Shown here: positions 31,101 to 44,900 of the stretch, piece by piece
How the letters are laid out: each line of letters opens with the position of its first letter
Position numbering within the stretch: position 1 is the stretch's first letter
Assembly (NCBI GenBank): GCA_003344405.1
Contig: NOWV01000073.1
Coordinates: 1-64,000 of the forward strand
Reading direction: 5' to 3'
DNA length: 64,000 nucleotides
DNA from: Trichoplax sp. H2
Taxonomy: Eukaryota; Placozoa; Uniplacotomia; Trichoplacea
Made by a program: the position numbers and the translations under genes
Notes under the pieces: generated by a model
What the model saw: only the letters and a program-made list of their open reading frames with translations
The model's database searches: none
What the model was told of the DNA's origin: nothing

Positions 31101-32757
31101 TACCTCTATTGTATACCCAATTCATTGAAGTTACTTTTACAATGTCACATATTGTGTCTATTTAGCATATGTGCTTAGCTGTATCGGATGTAGTACTTTA
31201 TTCACAAATTAGACTGTATATACTACTTTCGAATAAATTGCTTATCTATCTTGATAGGCAACTATGGAAACTACGAACGGAAATAGCAACGAAAAACTTT
31301 GGAAATACGTTACACCTTCGTCAGTACTAGAATGGATTCGAACAATTATTGCGAATCGTTTAACAAGCTCTGGAAATGATTGGGTGAAAATCTTTAGTAA
31401 ATACAACAGTGGAACGTAAGATCATTAGAATAAATTTTCATAGACACATTTGCTCATTTATTACCAAAGCCTAGAAATATCACTGTCAGCTATCATTAAT
31501 TAGATCTTTTCTCTATTTTGCAGGTACAATAATCAGGTAAAGATTTTCAAACTAATGAAGATAATAATATAATTTTAGATAGAAGATTTAGCCATTTTAG
31601 ATGCGTCAAAACTGACAAAGGTTCTCTAAATAGAGTTGCATCAAAACTGTGACGACTGTTGACGTATTTTTAAAATATTCACTAATAGCAATTAATAAGT
31701 TATAGAGAGAGTACATGTACTATCCTAGAATTGAGCGAATGATTCGATCTAATTTATCGCTTTTGTAACTATATTTGGAGATGCTTCTGCTAATGGCTTC
31801 TGTTTCAAAAATTTAAATTTAGTGGATGATACTCGACTATAAATTATTTGCTCCGAAGCGTCCTTTAAATCCTAACACCTTATGGGTTTTAGAACAGATA
31901 CCGTGAGTTGCTACTTACAAAGTAATCGCTATGATTGAAATGCTCATTTGGTTGTGATATCTCATCAAATAATTATTATTCTTTCTTCCATTCAAATATA
32001 CGAATAAAATAGCGGTAAAATAGAATCCGCTGATGTCACGAATGTTTTAAAGAAACAAGGTTATTGGGCCAGTTACAACGTACCGTAAGTATGACAAATG
32101 TAATTAGGCATGAAAGCATTATTATAGCTTTAGTAACTTTTCTCTTAATGTGCGTAGATATTTTTCAAGCATTTTCAACATGAGCGGTAACCAAGAACAA
32201 GCAAAGAAATACGGTAACTGGTTTACACATGACAAGTGTCCTCGTGCGTTAATTTTTAAGCGAGATCAGCACAAAGTTAATTCTATGGAATCTTTAATGA
32301 AGCTAATGAGGTAAATTAGTAAATTGTAGAACTTCTATAAAATTTCGCTTTTTATTGTCTAGATGAAGGTCAAAGGTTACCCGTACTTAGATTAGCTATC
32401 GTCATTAAAGCTATGCTTTTTTATAGATACAACGATTTCAAACATGATCCATTATCTAGATGTAACTGTACTCCTCCATATAGTGCAGAAAATGCCATTT
32501 CAGCCCGATCAGATCTTAATCCAGCTGATGGAAAGTATAATATTGGAGCTCTAGGTCATCGTTGCCATGGAGGCACCGACAGTAAATCTACCAATTATAC
32601 CATGTTTCATTCAGGACTAAAGAGTTATGCCATTGCTGGGCCGACACATGAGCAGCAACCTCCATTCAGATGGAGTACGGCAAAATTTAATATGACCAAG
32701 CCCCTTGGACATCCAGATCTGTTTAATTTTACTCGTCAGTTAGTATCGTGGGATTAA
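28179..32757 (+). CDS. Phospholipase B-like protein (PLBD family), eleven exons
   Basis: Lysosomal/secreted N-terminal-nucleophile hydrolase of the phospholipase B-like family. Exons: 28179-28357, 30059-30302, 30488-30576, 30708-30928, 31003-31091, 31258-31415, 31524-31536, 31823-31902, 32013-32084, 32158-32310, 32427-32757. Every junction keeps phase, giving 542 aa, close to the usual 550-590. A signal peptide occupies about residues 1-24. Family blocks in order: GW-x-YLD...AAGYVEG-x-LTA, then GSGSCSAFIK with the expected catalytic cysteine near residue 199, LYFAHDTWTGYQTMLRIYKYY, SSYPGTILSGDDYYL, METT, KYNSGTYNNQWMILDYKLF, GYWASYN, RYNDF...DP and the C-terminal GHRCHGGTDSK. Exon 7 is only 13 nt and supplies YNNQ of a conserved motif. 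Intron 1 is 1.7 kb and carries a degenerate tandem array; other introns are 73-286 bp. AATAAA lies at 33057-33062. I cannot say whether it is nearer PLBD1 or PLBD2. Confidence 0.96.
28745..29800. repeat. Degenerate tandem array inside intron 1 of the phospholipase B-like gene
   Basis: Five diverged copies of a unit carrying ATCTTCAAATGTCCTACAAA, found at 28879, 29129, 29369, 29507 and 29729 (spacings 250, 240, 138 and 222; one copy appears internally deleted). Other shared blocks are GAGTTACTTTT-A-TTTACTTTTCATG, GTATACT-C-CCT, and a GCTGTCATGAC/AACA-TATCC segment. It accounts for much of the unusually long first intron. Confidence 0.8.
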
Positions 32758-34413
32758 TTTTCAAATACTAAAGATCATGACTTAGTTGCAAGACAATGCC
32801 ATTATGGCAACAGTGTTAATTGTATTGATAGAAACCTTGTATGAACAACTTCAATTTGCTATGATTCAAGATAATGATCCATATTTAATAGTGCATCAAA
32901 ATTCAAAATTATTTTAATCGAAGAATTATGACGCTATTTTATTGTTAGATACTGACTGATATTACTGGTAAAGTTTTTGTGTTTTTAAGATCTATCTATA
33001 TTGAATTTATTATTGTAATATAACTTGTAATCTGTAGGTATATTTTGATTGCATGAAATAAAATTGATTATCTTTACAGCCTTACATTTTATGTAAATAT
33101 TAGTATAGAAAACATAAAAAAGTACAGTATCTGCACTTGTAGGAACAGCACAGTAATAGATTATACTCGTTTAATATCTAACCAATACAGAGTTTGGCAT
33201 ACGAATACGACATGATCTTATCACAACCCAGTTCATGGCATGGACCTGAAGAAATACTAGCTAGTTATTAATTGTTACAGCGTCATAGAACTACTCTTCC
33301 AAATTATTTGTACGAACTATTCTCAAGTTTTTGCTGTGTAAATGTACGACGGTCTATTGAATAATTTTTTGAAGCATTTTTCTATTCGAAAAGTAGTTAA
33401 GACCTCAATACTTCAGGCTTTAAAATTCAATTTCAACTACTTTAACCTTTCAACGTCAACTAATATGTCACCAGACTTCATATCAATTTATTTTATTTTA
33501 TTTTAGTACAAAGCAAGTTTTATACACAGTAGGTACAAGTCAAGCAATAATTCTTATTAGCAGACTCAATTTATAACAAGTAATGCATTTTATGTGCCAT
33601 AACTGAATTATACTCATATAGTACTATTTACCACCATCGATAATTAATAAGATATATGAAGCAGTCTAGGAACAATACGTCAGTCTCCGACTAAGTTTCC
33701 GCGTAAACGATGTAGTAAATCAGATATAATTACCCTATTAATATAACTACAATTACGGACACCGATATCTTGTAACTAATGCTAAACTGTCTAGTAACAG
33801 CATCTTTGTTAAGACTACAAAAACACACAATTTACACTAAGATAATAGCAATCTCAAAATTACACTATAAGCAATTAATCTCACTATCATATCTAAATAT
33901 ACTGTATTTACATCCTAACAGGTAACGTTTCAGGAGCTAGTGTTTGATTTTTACCTATAACAACCAAACATATAGAAAAATAGATGAGAAAGCATAAACA
34001 AACATTTCCCTATAAACAGCTGAATAAAATACGAGCAGTCCAATGTGATAAATCTTAGGAGCAACACGAATGCCACCAATATTTTAAAGCTCTCAGGGAC
34101 TCTTACCATCACTACTATGCATGCTTATCGGTAATATTAACAATTTGAAGTTACATATTTTGTATGTGATACTTTTCCCTTCGATTGAATAAGTGTAAGT
34201 GCAACTACCTCAGAGTTAAATATGCACTTGCAAGCGTAGCATAAATGATCACTGGTCGATTCTAAGATAATATCATTGATATAAGAACATGACTAAAATC
34301 ATTCTTATTCCGTGTTTGTAAATTACCCGCTCAAATAGACAGGAACATAATTTGCACAAAGCAGTACTGTACATTAAATGAAAATTCACAGGTAGATCAT
34401 CTTAATATAGCAG
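32758..34413. other. Phospholipase 3' region and gene-free stretch
   Basis: Holds the probable 3' UTR with AATAAA at 33057-33062. Beyond that I see A+T-rich DNA without a supported gene. Confidence 0.5.
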
Positions 34414-34415
34414 GC

Positions 34416-34580
34416 TGCAATAGCGCTTTGCGTTGGAGCGCAAGTTCATTGATTATGCCTAGCTATACAATTCAGCTAACTGAAATGACGCACATGGAAG
34501 CACTGCCGGATAAGATCTTCAACATGGACGCAACTATAGAACAAAAAAGTCCTGTATCGCTACGACAGATACCAGAATAA
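34416..34580 (+). pseudogene. LRR-like orphan exon or gene fragment
   Basis: Fifty-four open codons after an acceptor-like AG at 34412-34413. The encoded stretch begins with cysteine and contains IQLTEMTHMEALPDKIFNM, which fits the LxxLxxxxMxxLPxxIF pattern of a leucine-rich repeat. It ends at a stop without a convincing domain end. A second short open stretch after an acceptor-like site near 34938 could be another piece. I found no signal peptide, membrane segment or linked exons, so this is either one exon of a gene I cannot assemble or a decayed fragment. Confidence 0.3.
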
Positions 34581-37500
34581 CCATCCCATAATTGTCACTA
34601 TTTTAGAAGCTTCCAGCCAGTTGCGATATTGTTTCTAAACAGAACTTGGCAAAATTTCCTATGCAGTAATCGATATTTGCCATTAATGATTATTATGGTG
34701 TCTATTTTGAATAATGTTGCAGATGAAACGTGATTACTTTTCCTTTTAAAACTAGATGAATACTTTGACCAGTACGGTAGATTGAAATCCCTACCATAAT
34801 TCCGTACCTTTCTTCTTCATATCTTTCTGTGGCATGTAGAGCACATAGGTTCAATTTTTAGTCCATAGATTGGATTAAAGTGTTGTAAAATTAATTGGCG
34901 TAGATTAACGGAACAAAAATTGTTCCATATTTCAGTACATCTTTGACTGTCTCAAAATTTAATATTCGCTCAATGAACCTACAGTAGTAGTAGGAGACTA
35001 TTACATGGTCATTAAAACCCCCCAAAATAGAGGATATAATGCGATAACCAGCTTGGAGGCCATGTAGCAATATAATCCAGTTAGAAATCCGCTACTATAT
35101 CAGGTACCATAATATCCCCTAGTTTTGGGGTAAATACGCGTATTCAGCTTTCTATTCTGAGACCAAGCTTTATTGAAGAAAAAATGTCGACATTGTCCAA
35201 TGTCGTCGCAAGATAGCAATAGGAAAATAATTCGTGATATGGATAAGGGATATTAACAATTAGGCGATTAAACCACCCACCATTAATATTCACCTCAATT
35301 TGGTACATTCCAATTGTTGCGCGAATACTGTCAGCTGTCAGCTTGCAGCCAATTTCCTTCAAAAATTTGATAGGTCGTACTTGATTAGGGCATTTTCTAA
35401 GGCACCTCCAGTAAGTCTATAGTGCTATTAGCCGAAGAAATACATCACATTATGATACTACTAAATGGGAAATTGAAATAAATGGTAAGAACATACCTAC
35501 ATTTTACATGTGAAAAAATGAATTAAAATCATGTGAAGTTCAGGCGATAAATACCCAAATTTTTCGTTATAAAGAGTGGATCATGAATTTTATAAACTCT
35601 TAGGTTGGGTTTATTCGGGATCTGAAGTATACTTCGCCTGCAGTATTGGAATCTTATGCTAGCTATTCTTTCTGTAGAAATATTTGCTGTGCAGCCATGG
35701 TTATTAATGGTATCCAACGATGAAACTTCCTTTCTTTAGCCTAATTTTAACATATATAAAATGGATCTGTTGTTATTCAATTTTTTAACTAATTTATTCA
35801 AAGATCACAGCCGGTAGTACCCAATCTTTATGATTACTTTAATTATACTGCAAAATTAATAATTAAGCTTAAATTTAGCATCAAGCAATTATTACAAAAC
35901 TTGTCGGCAATGCAGGCAATGATTAATGAATGGACTACTATACATGAGTACATATTTAATGCCACTAAAGCATACCTAGCTTAGTAACAGTAAATCAGGT
36001 ATTACACGTAACCACCTTAATATTCTATTCGACAATTGAAAATATACAGATTGACTCAGATAATACAACAAATACCTTAAGATGGTAGGAGTTAGCACTG
36101 GTATTTCGCATATCGACGTTTTATAGAATTATTCTTGATTTATAATTGAATATTCTACCATTTTCTTGTCTTTGATTAAAGTATTCGTTGCTTGTTGGTC
36201 TTTAAGGATAGAGGCTACGTAAACTCCATTCCTATTTGAATCTCATCGCAAGGATAGGGTGATGATTTGAAGCCATCTTCATCTTGCAGAATTTTGTATT
36301 CCATTTTGAGCTCGTAAGGAATAAGTTATAGGAAGATACCGATGAACTAAATAGGTTTATCTAAGCAGGAAATATTTTCTATACAGATTGAACTAATTTG
36401 CTACAATCTAAAAATTCGGCCACGACTTTGTCAAAAGCAAATATGAAATGTAAATCCGATTAATCGATGACAGTCTATTGCTGGCAATCGCTGATGTAAA
36501 TGTATTCATAGATGATTACAGTACATAGTTCAATTTTTATGTTAAGTTCAACTGTAATCATGGCTATGAACGCCATGCATATGATAAATAAACGATTCAA
36601 ATGAGATAATACTGTAGTATATGTTTCAATGTAGAATTAAAATAAGAATTGCAAAACAGACTTTATAAAATAGTCCCTAACACGTTTACACAGTATTAAA
36701 ATCAAAGGGATAGGTAATTTGTTTATGTTGTATTGAAACTGACTAAAAGTCAACTTTAATAGTAAAAGTTTTAGGTAATCTAGATAAAGTATAGCATTTT
36801 AACTGTAATAACTTAATAGATCGCAGCGTTAAATGCTGTTCCTATTGCTTAGGTGCATTAGGAATAGCAGGTTACTTTAAGCAATGCATATTCATTAAAA
36901 ATAAATCTCATTAATATAAGAATATATCGTATTCTATAGCAACGAGATAATAACAGCTACCACAAAGCATTTAAGTCTTATGAATTAATTCTAATACTTT
37001 AACATTCTTTTCTGATATCTTGAGTCATCGGTATTCTTTTCATTTATATTGAACTTGTATTCTTAAGTTACTTCTAATAATTAAATAACTATCGAACTAT
37101 TACTTTCGTGAAATGCCAGTAAAACGGAATGATAATATTGGTGGGGAGGATATATAATTTGGAGCCGGCAGTGAAAATGGATATCATCATGATATACTGA
37201 CTTGAATTATGTCGAATAACCCGTCATGTTAGCCATAAGTATGTAGCACCAGTAAACAGAAGCATATCCAGTCTGTTTAACTATACATGCTTATTGCAGT
37301 AGATGTATAAATCCAATGGGTAACGTTTATACATACTGTACTATTTTTAATGTAGAACACTACCTTCACTTACAGTGTAAGGCGTTTTTATCGCCATATC
37401 ATAATTTACTACGTATAATCTTATGAATTTATAGACTTTTCGTTACGTAAACTGTAGCTAAGCCGTTGGAAAACTATTATCAACTATTTCGTTAATCGCA

Positions 37501-40245
37501 TTTAGCATACGCTATAACTATAATTTACCCTATAATTATTGCCGTTATCAGTATAAGAGGATAATTGGCATTAATGTAATCGTAACAAAACGAATCATTA
37601 GAGCTAAAAATATGTCAGAAATACCTGGTCACTATGTTCAGGCTTCAGAGCTCAAATTTATTTAGAAATCAAATAAGTGCTGTTGGTAGTTTGCAGACTT
37701 CATTATTCGATTAGTATCTAAGAACGGATACTTTCGGTTTACAGTTAGTCGTAACGCAGCAAATTCGAATCTGTTACCGTGCAAAAGCTACCGTACTGAA
37801 AAGTTCAAGAAAATCAAGTATCGTCATTTACTATTTGGAAACTTAAATGGATTGAGTAAATATTACGATCGAACTGATATTGACAAGACTACTGGTCAAA
37901 ATTAAATACAAATTAATAATAATAGCCGACAATATTACATGTACGAAGTATTTAACTCTTATAGAGAGCCTGAAATGCTAAATTTTCGATAAATCTTCAA
38001 ACTCGATAATTGTGCTTCAGTGAGTTATGAAAATAGAACTACAAATATTTTCTTTGCATCTATCCATAAATTAGTTTACATTAGATTAATTGATTACTTC
38101 TAAAATTTTAGCCATTAAACTTAACTTAAACTGCATTTTCTATATCTTTACCTGAAATTATTCGAAGTGTCGCAGTATTCTGACCGAGATTTATACCATT
38201 GATGCATGAATTATTAACTGAAAATGATCTGAGTTTGTCAGTATTTATAGTATTGGCTAGACGCTTCAACAATCAAGTTACTGTACGGAAAAAGAGTGGA
38301 TTATTCTGAGTTATTGACATGTGGCATTTTAACAATGTCGAGGGCTAAGATTCTATAGTAACTATTGCGGAAACTATTTAATTAGACAATTTACCAAGCA
38401 TAAACACGTCTCTTAATCCAGTCACAAAAAGTTACCTTTAGGAAACATGCTAAAAATTTTCAGAGCACTTCCATCCGTCGCTGATTACAGCCAAATGGCT
38501 AATTTACCGAAACAATTAAAAAGCGAAGAACGTCTAGACGTATAGATTTATTAAGAATTTCCTTCAGGCTCCAAATTATTCTATTCATCTCAGTTTTATA
38601 ATCAGATGGTAACTATTAAGTACTCCCATCATTTCGTTAGTAAATAATTGTAGGTAGCTCGATAAATTTTAGCGACTACAAAAAGAATTGATAGACTAAA
38701 ATTATTATAATCTCTTAACATCCATGTCCAATAAATTTTAATCAGAGATCTAGAAGACGCCTTGCAACTATTTTATTATATCATAGCTGAGATTCTACGT
38801 AGACTCTTAAATAGTTGTTCCATTACAGCTACCTGTGCTAATAAGATCGTGAATGATAGCTACTTTAGAACTTACAGTTGGTATCTATTCCGTATATTAA
38901 ACCATAAAAATGGTGTCTTGTGTAGTAGCTCTTTATGGCTGATTTTACCAATGGAAATTATTATGCCAATTTATGATTTCAGCTAAACTAGCATTAAATA
39001 ATTTAAGTAACAGCATGATTATTAAATTTCATTTTTCAGCCAGAAATAATAAACTATATGCTGTAAGATTAAAAAATACAAACACTCTAGATATGATTTT
39101 GACATAGAAATGCTCATTGGAATATTATTAGTTCTAAAACGAAGAAATTACAGTCCTAGCAGTCATGTCCTTTAATTAAATGATTGAATTCTTGAAGCTA
39201 CGATAAACAAAAACAAAACATATTTGATAAAAATGATTGAACTATTCGTTGTCATCTTAAATTTTGTAGAATAAAAGTTTCTCCCAAAAGCAACAAGAAT
39301 GCAGTTAACTTCTAGTAAAGTGAAATACCTAGTTAATTATTCGAAATTTAATCATCGGAAATTGAGAGAATAAAAAAGATATTGTGCTTACTACCAGCAA
39401 AATATTAAAACATTTCATTAGTACTTTCCTAGGTATTATTCGTATATTGAAGATATAATAATTATATTGCATCCATTATAAGGTCCTATACCTAGCCCAA
39501 AATTTAAGGCGATATATTGGATCAATATGCATTCATTTTTTACCATTCTGAGAGTATGAAAAAGATATCACTCCTATCCTTAAGTCAAAATTCAAGAATG
39601 ATTTAATGCCGCGCTAGTTAATTTCTATAACTATGCAAATATTTAGCATCTATTGCAAAATTAATTATCTAGCGAAATGTCCAGATAGTAAGAATGGTAC
39701 GTATTGATTTAACAGTTTATTATTGTTGAAGAAATAAAGAATACAGCACGATATTTAACTGGTTTAACTTCAGTTAAACTTAAGAAGATTTTAAGGGTTG
39801 TATTAGTCCTTTAGATAATAGTTAATTGCTGTAATTATGTGTAACAGTCTGCAAGCTGGAATGTATTCGTACTTTCAAATATTTAAGCACATAGTGCACG
39901 CTTATAAACATTTCTACATATACACTTATATAAATGATATTAACACATTATTTATCAGCTCATAGAATTAGTACTTTCAAATACAAAATTAAAAAAGCAT
40001 TTATCATACAAAATAATAATCGAGAAGTGATATAACATTGTATGACATCATTCATGTTGTTCAGAAATTGTATCACTCTTTGAACTTACATCAATTCGAT
40101 ATGGTTAAATAATTAACTACGGGTTAAAGAGACATTTACGGACATGTATTGATTCAATATATTTCTTTACCATTAAATATATATTGAGTTATTCTGATAT
40201 TTGTAAGTTTAATAACTCTGGGGCTGATTAGAACAATTATTAAAA
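34581..40245. other. Gene-free stretch
   Basis: No gene supported. Frames at 35144-35362 (-), 35529-35717 (-) and 38762-38986 (+) show no known motif. An imperfect inverted repeat (arms at about 35016-35033 and 35113-35131) is listed separately. Confidence 0.45.
35016..35131. repeat. Imperfect inverted repeat, about 18-bp arms
   Basis: The left arm AACCCCCCAAAATAGAGG pairs with the right arm ATATCCCCTAGTTTTGGGGT with a few mismatches, around an 80-nt centre. It could be a small MITE-like element; no target duplication was recognised. Confidence 0.4.
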
Positions 40246-40249
40246 ACTA

Positions 40250-40760
40250 CTCGAAATAAGCTAATAGTTTGTTAACAATATGCATCTTTAGTAGTAAACT
40301 AATAAGATCCTTTAATATCTTGATATATGAGCCATCCATTTTCATAATATAATGACCATTCCTCAGTTAAAGAATTTTTATCGTTAAAGCTATAACAAAA
40401 TGTGTCAATAATGGGGAAAAATCTTTTAGTTATTTTAGTAACATATATCTGTAGCGATAAGCTAATGATGTCCTAGATATTTTAACACATGAAGTCATCC
40501 ACCTTTATAATATTGATGAAACCACTTTCATTTAATAGCTGAATTCATTGAAGCTGTAACAAAATATGGCAACAATAGAGAAAAGTTAACAGTTACGTTA
40601 GTAGAATACATCTGCAGCAATAAGCTAATGAGATCCTTTGATATTTGATACATAAAGGCATCGAATTCCATAATATTAATGACATCTCCTTCATTTAAAA
40701 ATTGATTTCTTTAAATTATGACAAAAGTACATCAATAATGGCAAAGGTGAAACCGTCTGA
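40250..40760. repeat. Three-copy tandem duplication, period 163 bp
   Basis: Diverged copies marked by CTAATAAGATCC / CTAATGATGTCC / CTAATGAGATCC at 40299, 40462 and 40625, exactly 163 bp apart. Each is followed by a CAT-CA-TTCATAATATAATGA block, a TTCA-TTAAA block, TAACAAAAT and CAATAATGG. Confidence 0.8.
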
Positions 40761-41689
40761 TAAATAAAATATTACTTACATACAATAAGTTTGATTTCGA
40801 ATAATTTATAAAGCAGTATTTACTGACCGAACCAGAAATTGAAATAAGCAATAGCGTCAAAGTAAAGTTCAGCTTTATTACAATAATTATAGCTAAGAAA
40901 ACAAGTAGATAGTTGATCCTTTCTTTATTAGTGAATAGATGACCTGTTAGATAAACGTTTAAACGGAGTAAAATAGCAGATTCTAATATCTAGAAACAAC
41001 GTTATTAACGTATTATTCAGCCTAGATTCATTTACTGCAATTAATACCATCAATTTGTAAGCTTTCTTATCTGTTAAATACAAATTGGCATCGCCTACAT
41101 GAAGATATAATGTTTTCATTATGTCGGTAAACAATAATTTCAATCTTAAGGCTATTGCATATAGTAATTATGTAATGATGAATATCGAACTTTAGACTCA
41201 TCATTTATATTGCACTTAAGAAATTTAATCGCTAAATTTGGATACCAATAATTACAGGAATTTATTGAATAAATAATATTTCAATACATTAGAATAGATA
41301 GACGATAAAAGGTGTCCTAAACAAATTAATATGCTGAGTGCTAGAATAAATATTTATTTTGAGAGCACCCTTGCGAGATAGATTCATACTGTTATATGTA
41401 TAACCTAGGTGCTAGTAGGCTGTATTTGTATGTATTAAATACATTAATTAAGTGTCATTCTAAACACTCTGCCTATGACTCATTCCAATTTGAACAGAAG
41501 AAATTCTTTAAAACTTTAATATAAATGGGTTCGAATGAATAGCTGTTAAAAATTATTTAAGCAAAAATTCAATATTTTAATTCAAGGCTGTTATAGTTAT
41601 TATATTCAAAAAACTGATAAAAACAAGAAAATGCTATAGAGTTACGTCATTGGCGCCATATTATATTTGGTTATTAAGATAATTGTTAT

Positions 41690-41935
41690 TGAAAAATAGT
41701 ATCTGAATAATCACTTCATTTATGATTACAGAAATAGTTTTATAGAATTTCAATTTTAGTATACAGTGCAATGAAAAGGCGAAGGTCGAAGAAATAGTTA
41801 CTAAGCTACCATTGCAAAATGGCATCTAAATAACCAGTTTATTTATGGTTAAATATACATAATTTTATATCATTTCAATTTTAATGCACAGTGCTATGAA
41901 AAGGAAATAGTTAAACAAATAGCTACTGTTCTATC
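41690..41935. repeat. Two-copy tandem duplication, period about 123 bp
   Basis: The copies start AAAATAGTATCTGAATAA (41693) and AAAATGGCATCTAAATAA (41816). Both continue with TTTATG-TTA, TTTCAATTTTA-T, CAGTGC-ATGAAAAGG and AAATAG-TACT. They are clearly diverged. Confidence 0.75.
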
Positions 41936-44900
41936 ATGTGCAAATTTACCGAAGTAGTTTTTCGTCCTAAGTTAATAACACAACCCATTAACAAATTACT
42001 ACACAGCTACAAAGAGTAATTTAAACGTAGTATAAGCTTATTAAAATACTTAAAAGTTTGTTTGCAACAATGATAAATGATACACTAGATCGATTATGGT
42101 ATCGGCAAACATTTAAAACAACAACAAACAATAACTAAACTTTTACAGTCACTTATTGGTGCCTCTTTCAATCTTGCAATAATTAGAAAGATTGAATTTA
42201 TATTCACAACATAATTGAACTATCGGACACTATCGAGAGACATCGATTACAATTAAAATCATGACGGCAGTTTTCTAATTTAAGACTCTTACGTAGAGCT
42301 AACTTCCTACTTGTCAGTATTGTAAATTACTTGTCATAATGATAGTTGATATAGTAATCGTAATAAATTTTCAAACTTGAAATATAATGTATTGAAATGA
42401 TCAAGTTTAATTAATTTTTAATATTGTGTTGTCTTTTAAAAATAATGAATGATAATTTAAATTCGTAGAAAAGCATTGGTGCTTATCGTATTGTATCCAT
42501 TTCAATCAATTTTGATCAAGTATTGTATAATTGCTTGACATTAGCTAAAGAAGCTCTTTCAACTACACAGAATTTATTGTAGAAGTCCAATCTATTTTAA
42601 AACATCTACTTTGTTATTTAGGCATTGAATAGATAGAATTGAAAAGTTGGACTGGTAACTAATATTGGTAATTGTCAACTCTGGCGCCGTGCAACGGAAA
42701 CCCCATTATATCATCTTAGACTACTTAGACTACCTGGCGCTATTTCAACTTCCTTCCTATTCCTACTCTTACAGAGTCGATATCTTAAGAGTAAATTTCC
42801 ACTCAATAATAAATGAGACATAAATTTCTTATCTATCTGCATTAAATATAATAAAATTACATGAAGATCCAATATTATTATAAAATCTTTTACATGAGAA
42901 TTAATTAATTAATCAATCTGTTTTGTCCAATTAGAGATTATTTTTAATTAATTACTATAAAATTTACTTTCATCAATATGAATCAATATTGTCTGTTTAG
43001 AGATTATGTTTAATCGTGAAGAATTTCAAATTAAGCCTCCGTTTCGTCTTGGTGATATGCCTTTGATGATTCCCATATCCTAAATTGATGAAAGTATTTT
43101 CTCGAGGTTATCAAATTATTTGCTATAATTTATACGAGGCAGTTATTTTATAATTGTAAATGAAGGAAATTACTGTGAATGAAATAAGGTATATTAATAC
43201 TGGGTATATGAATTTTACCTAAAATACAGACGATAATTGTAAGATAGAATATTTTCTCAGATAACATTATCTGAGGTCAGAATAATACGGTAGTATCCGC
43301 TATTTTAATAAATTATCAAGTTTAAAATAAAATTTCAATTCATTATTATACGCCAAACTTAAGCAGTTGAATAACGCTAACTGCGACAAATTTCCTTATT
43401 TAATGTAGGCGCACGCGGAGACAACCAAATTTCGAATTAATTAAAGAAATGAGATAATAATTGGATATAAACTTTTTTTTTACTCATTGATCATGGATGG
43501 CAGAAGTGATTGAAATTGAAAATTATTTCTTACACGCACGCTTCCTTCAAGAATGTAATTTTAATACATAGCTAGACTTATAACTACAGCGGAAATAGCA
43601 AGATTTTTAAAATTGAAATTTAAAAATATGGACTTTTCATTATTTTATCTAGCTAAGTCATTAATAATAAGTATCATTTGTGTCTAACATATTTAGAACT
43701 CGTCATAAAATTAATGTAGCCTAAAACTTGTAAATTGTAAAGTAAAGTAATGTATTAAGTATATTTACTCCTAACCTAGCTATCTGCAAAGCTGATGAAG
43801 AATATCGTAACTCTTTCTACACGATTGTAAAATATCTCACCTTCAACATTACTTAAAATATATTAAGATGTATAAATTTTTAAACTATTTTTTACAGTGA
43901 TTCTAGCTAATCTCATACCAGCCAGTTTACTGTTACCAATAGATTATTTTTCCTATTTCTGCTGTGCTTCTAATTGAGTTCGAGCTTTTATCTGTCATCG
44001 CCGTAAAATCACTCAGATTAATTTAAAGATATGGATGCTGAAGAATTGACGTAAAATTCGCATCAGTGAACATTAACAACGAAAAGTTTGTTCAATTTAC
44101 CCATTATATTTCGACATTGATAGCAAATTTAAAATTTGCTATCGCACTATATTGTCAATTTTCTTTCTCGGAGTTTGTCGTGTAAATTATACTGTAAATA
44201 TTGAAAGCAGCTTACGAAAGGCAACTAATCTTCTCTTTCGATCAGAAAAGATGGATACAGAATCAATGCGCAAGTAGAATGATTACTATGGCATAATCAG
44301 AATAATTTATAGTCATTTATGAAGTTATTTTTTTCCCTAACATCATGCCAAGTAGACATAATAATTGGACATATACTACATATCATCACTTGGACTTTGC
44401 GTTAAATCGAAAGGATTTTGCTTCTAATTTTAAAAAAGACTCAACCTTTAAGATCAAGAATATATTTAAAATATTTTCCAAAAATTTATAAAGCATATCA
44501 TAGAGATAGCTCAATTCTTTTCTAGGATACGATGGCTTGATAATCAAGTTTTATGTCCACGATTTTCTATTCGGATGGTTGGAGAAACTATCTTGTCATC
44601 AGGAAGCAAATATTGTAATAATGCAACGAAAATTCCTTCAGTGATTAACGGAACTACCATTTCGTACTGTATCCTTCCACTTTCTTCTATTATCCCATAA
44701 CTACAGAATTTGAATTATCTTTATTAACCAATGGAGATAAAAATAGTTTCAAATTACTGGCGTAAGATAAATCTAATAAGTTATGAAAGCATGCTGCAAA
44801 AGATATTAAAGCTCCAGTGCAAATAAATGCACTTGGATGATAGATAATGATCCAGGCTTACATAAAATATAAACCAAATACAACACGAGCTTTAATGGAA

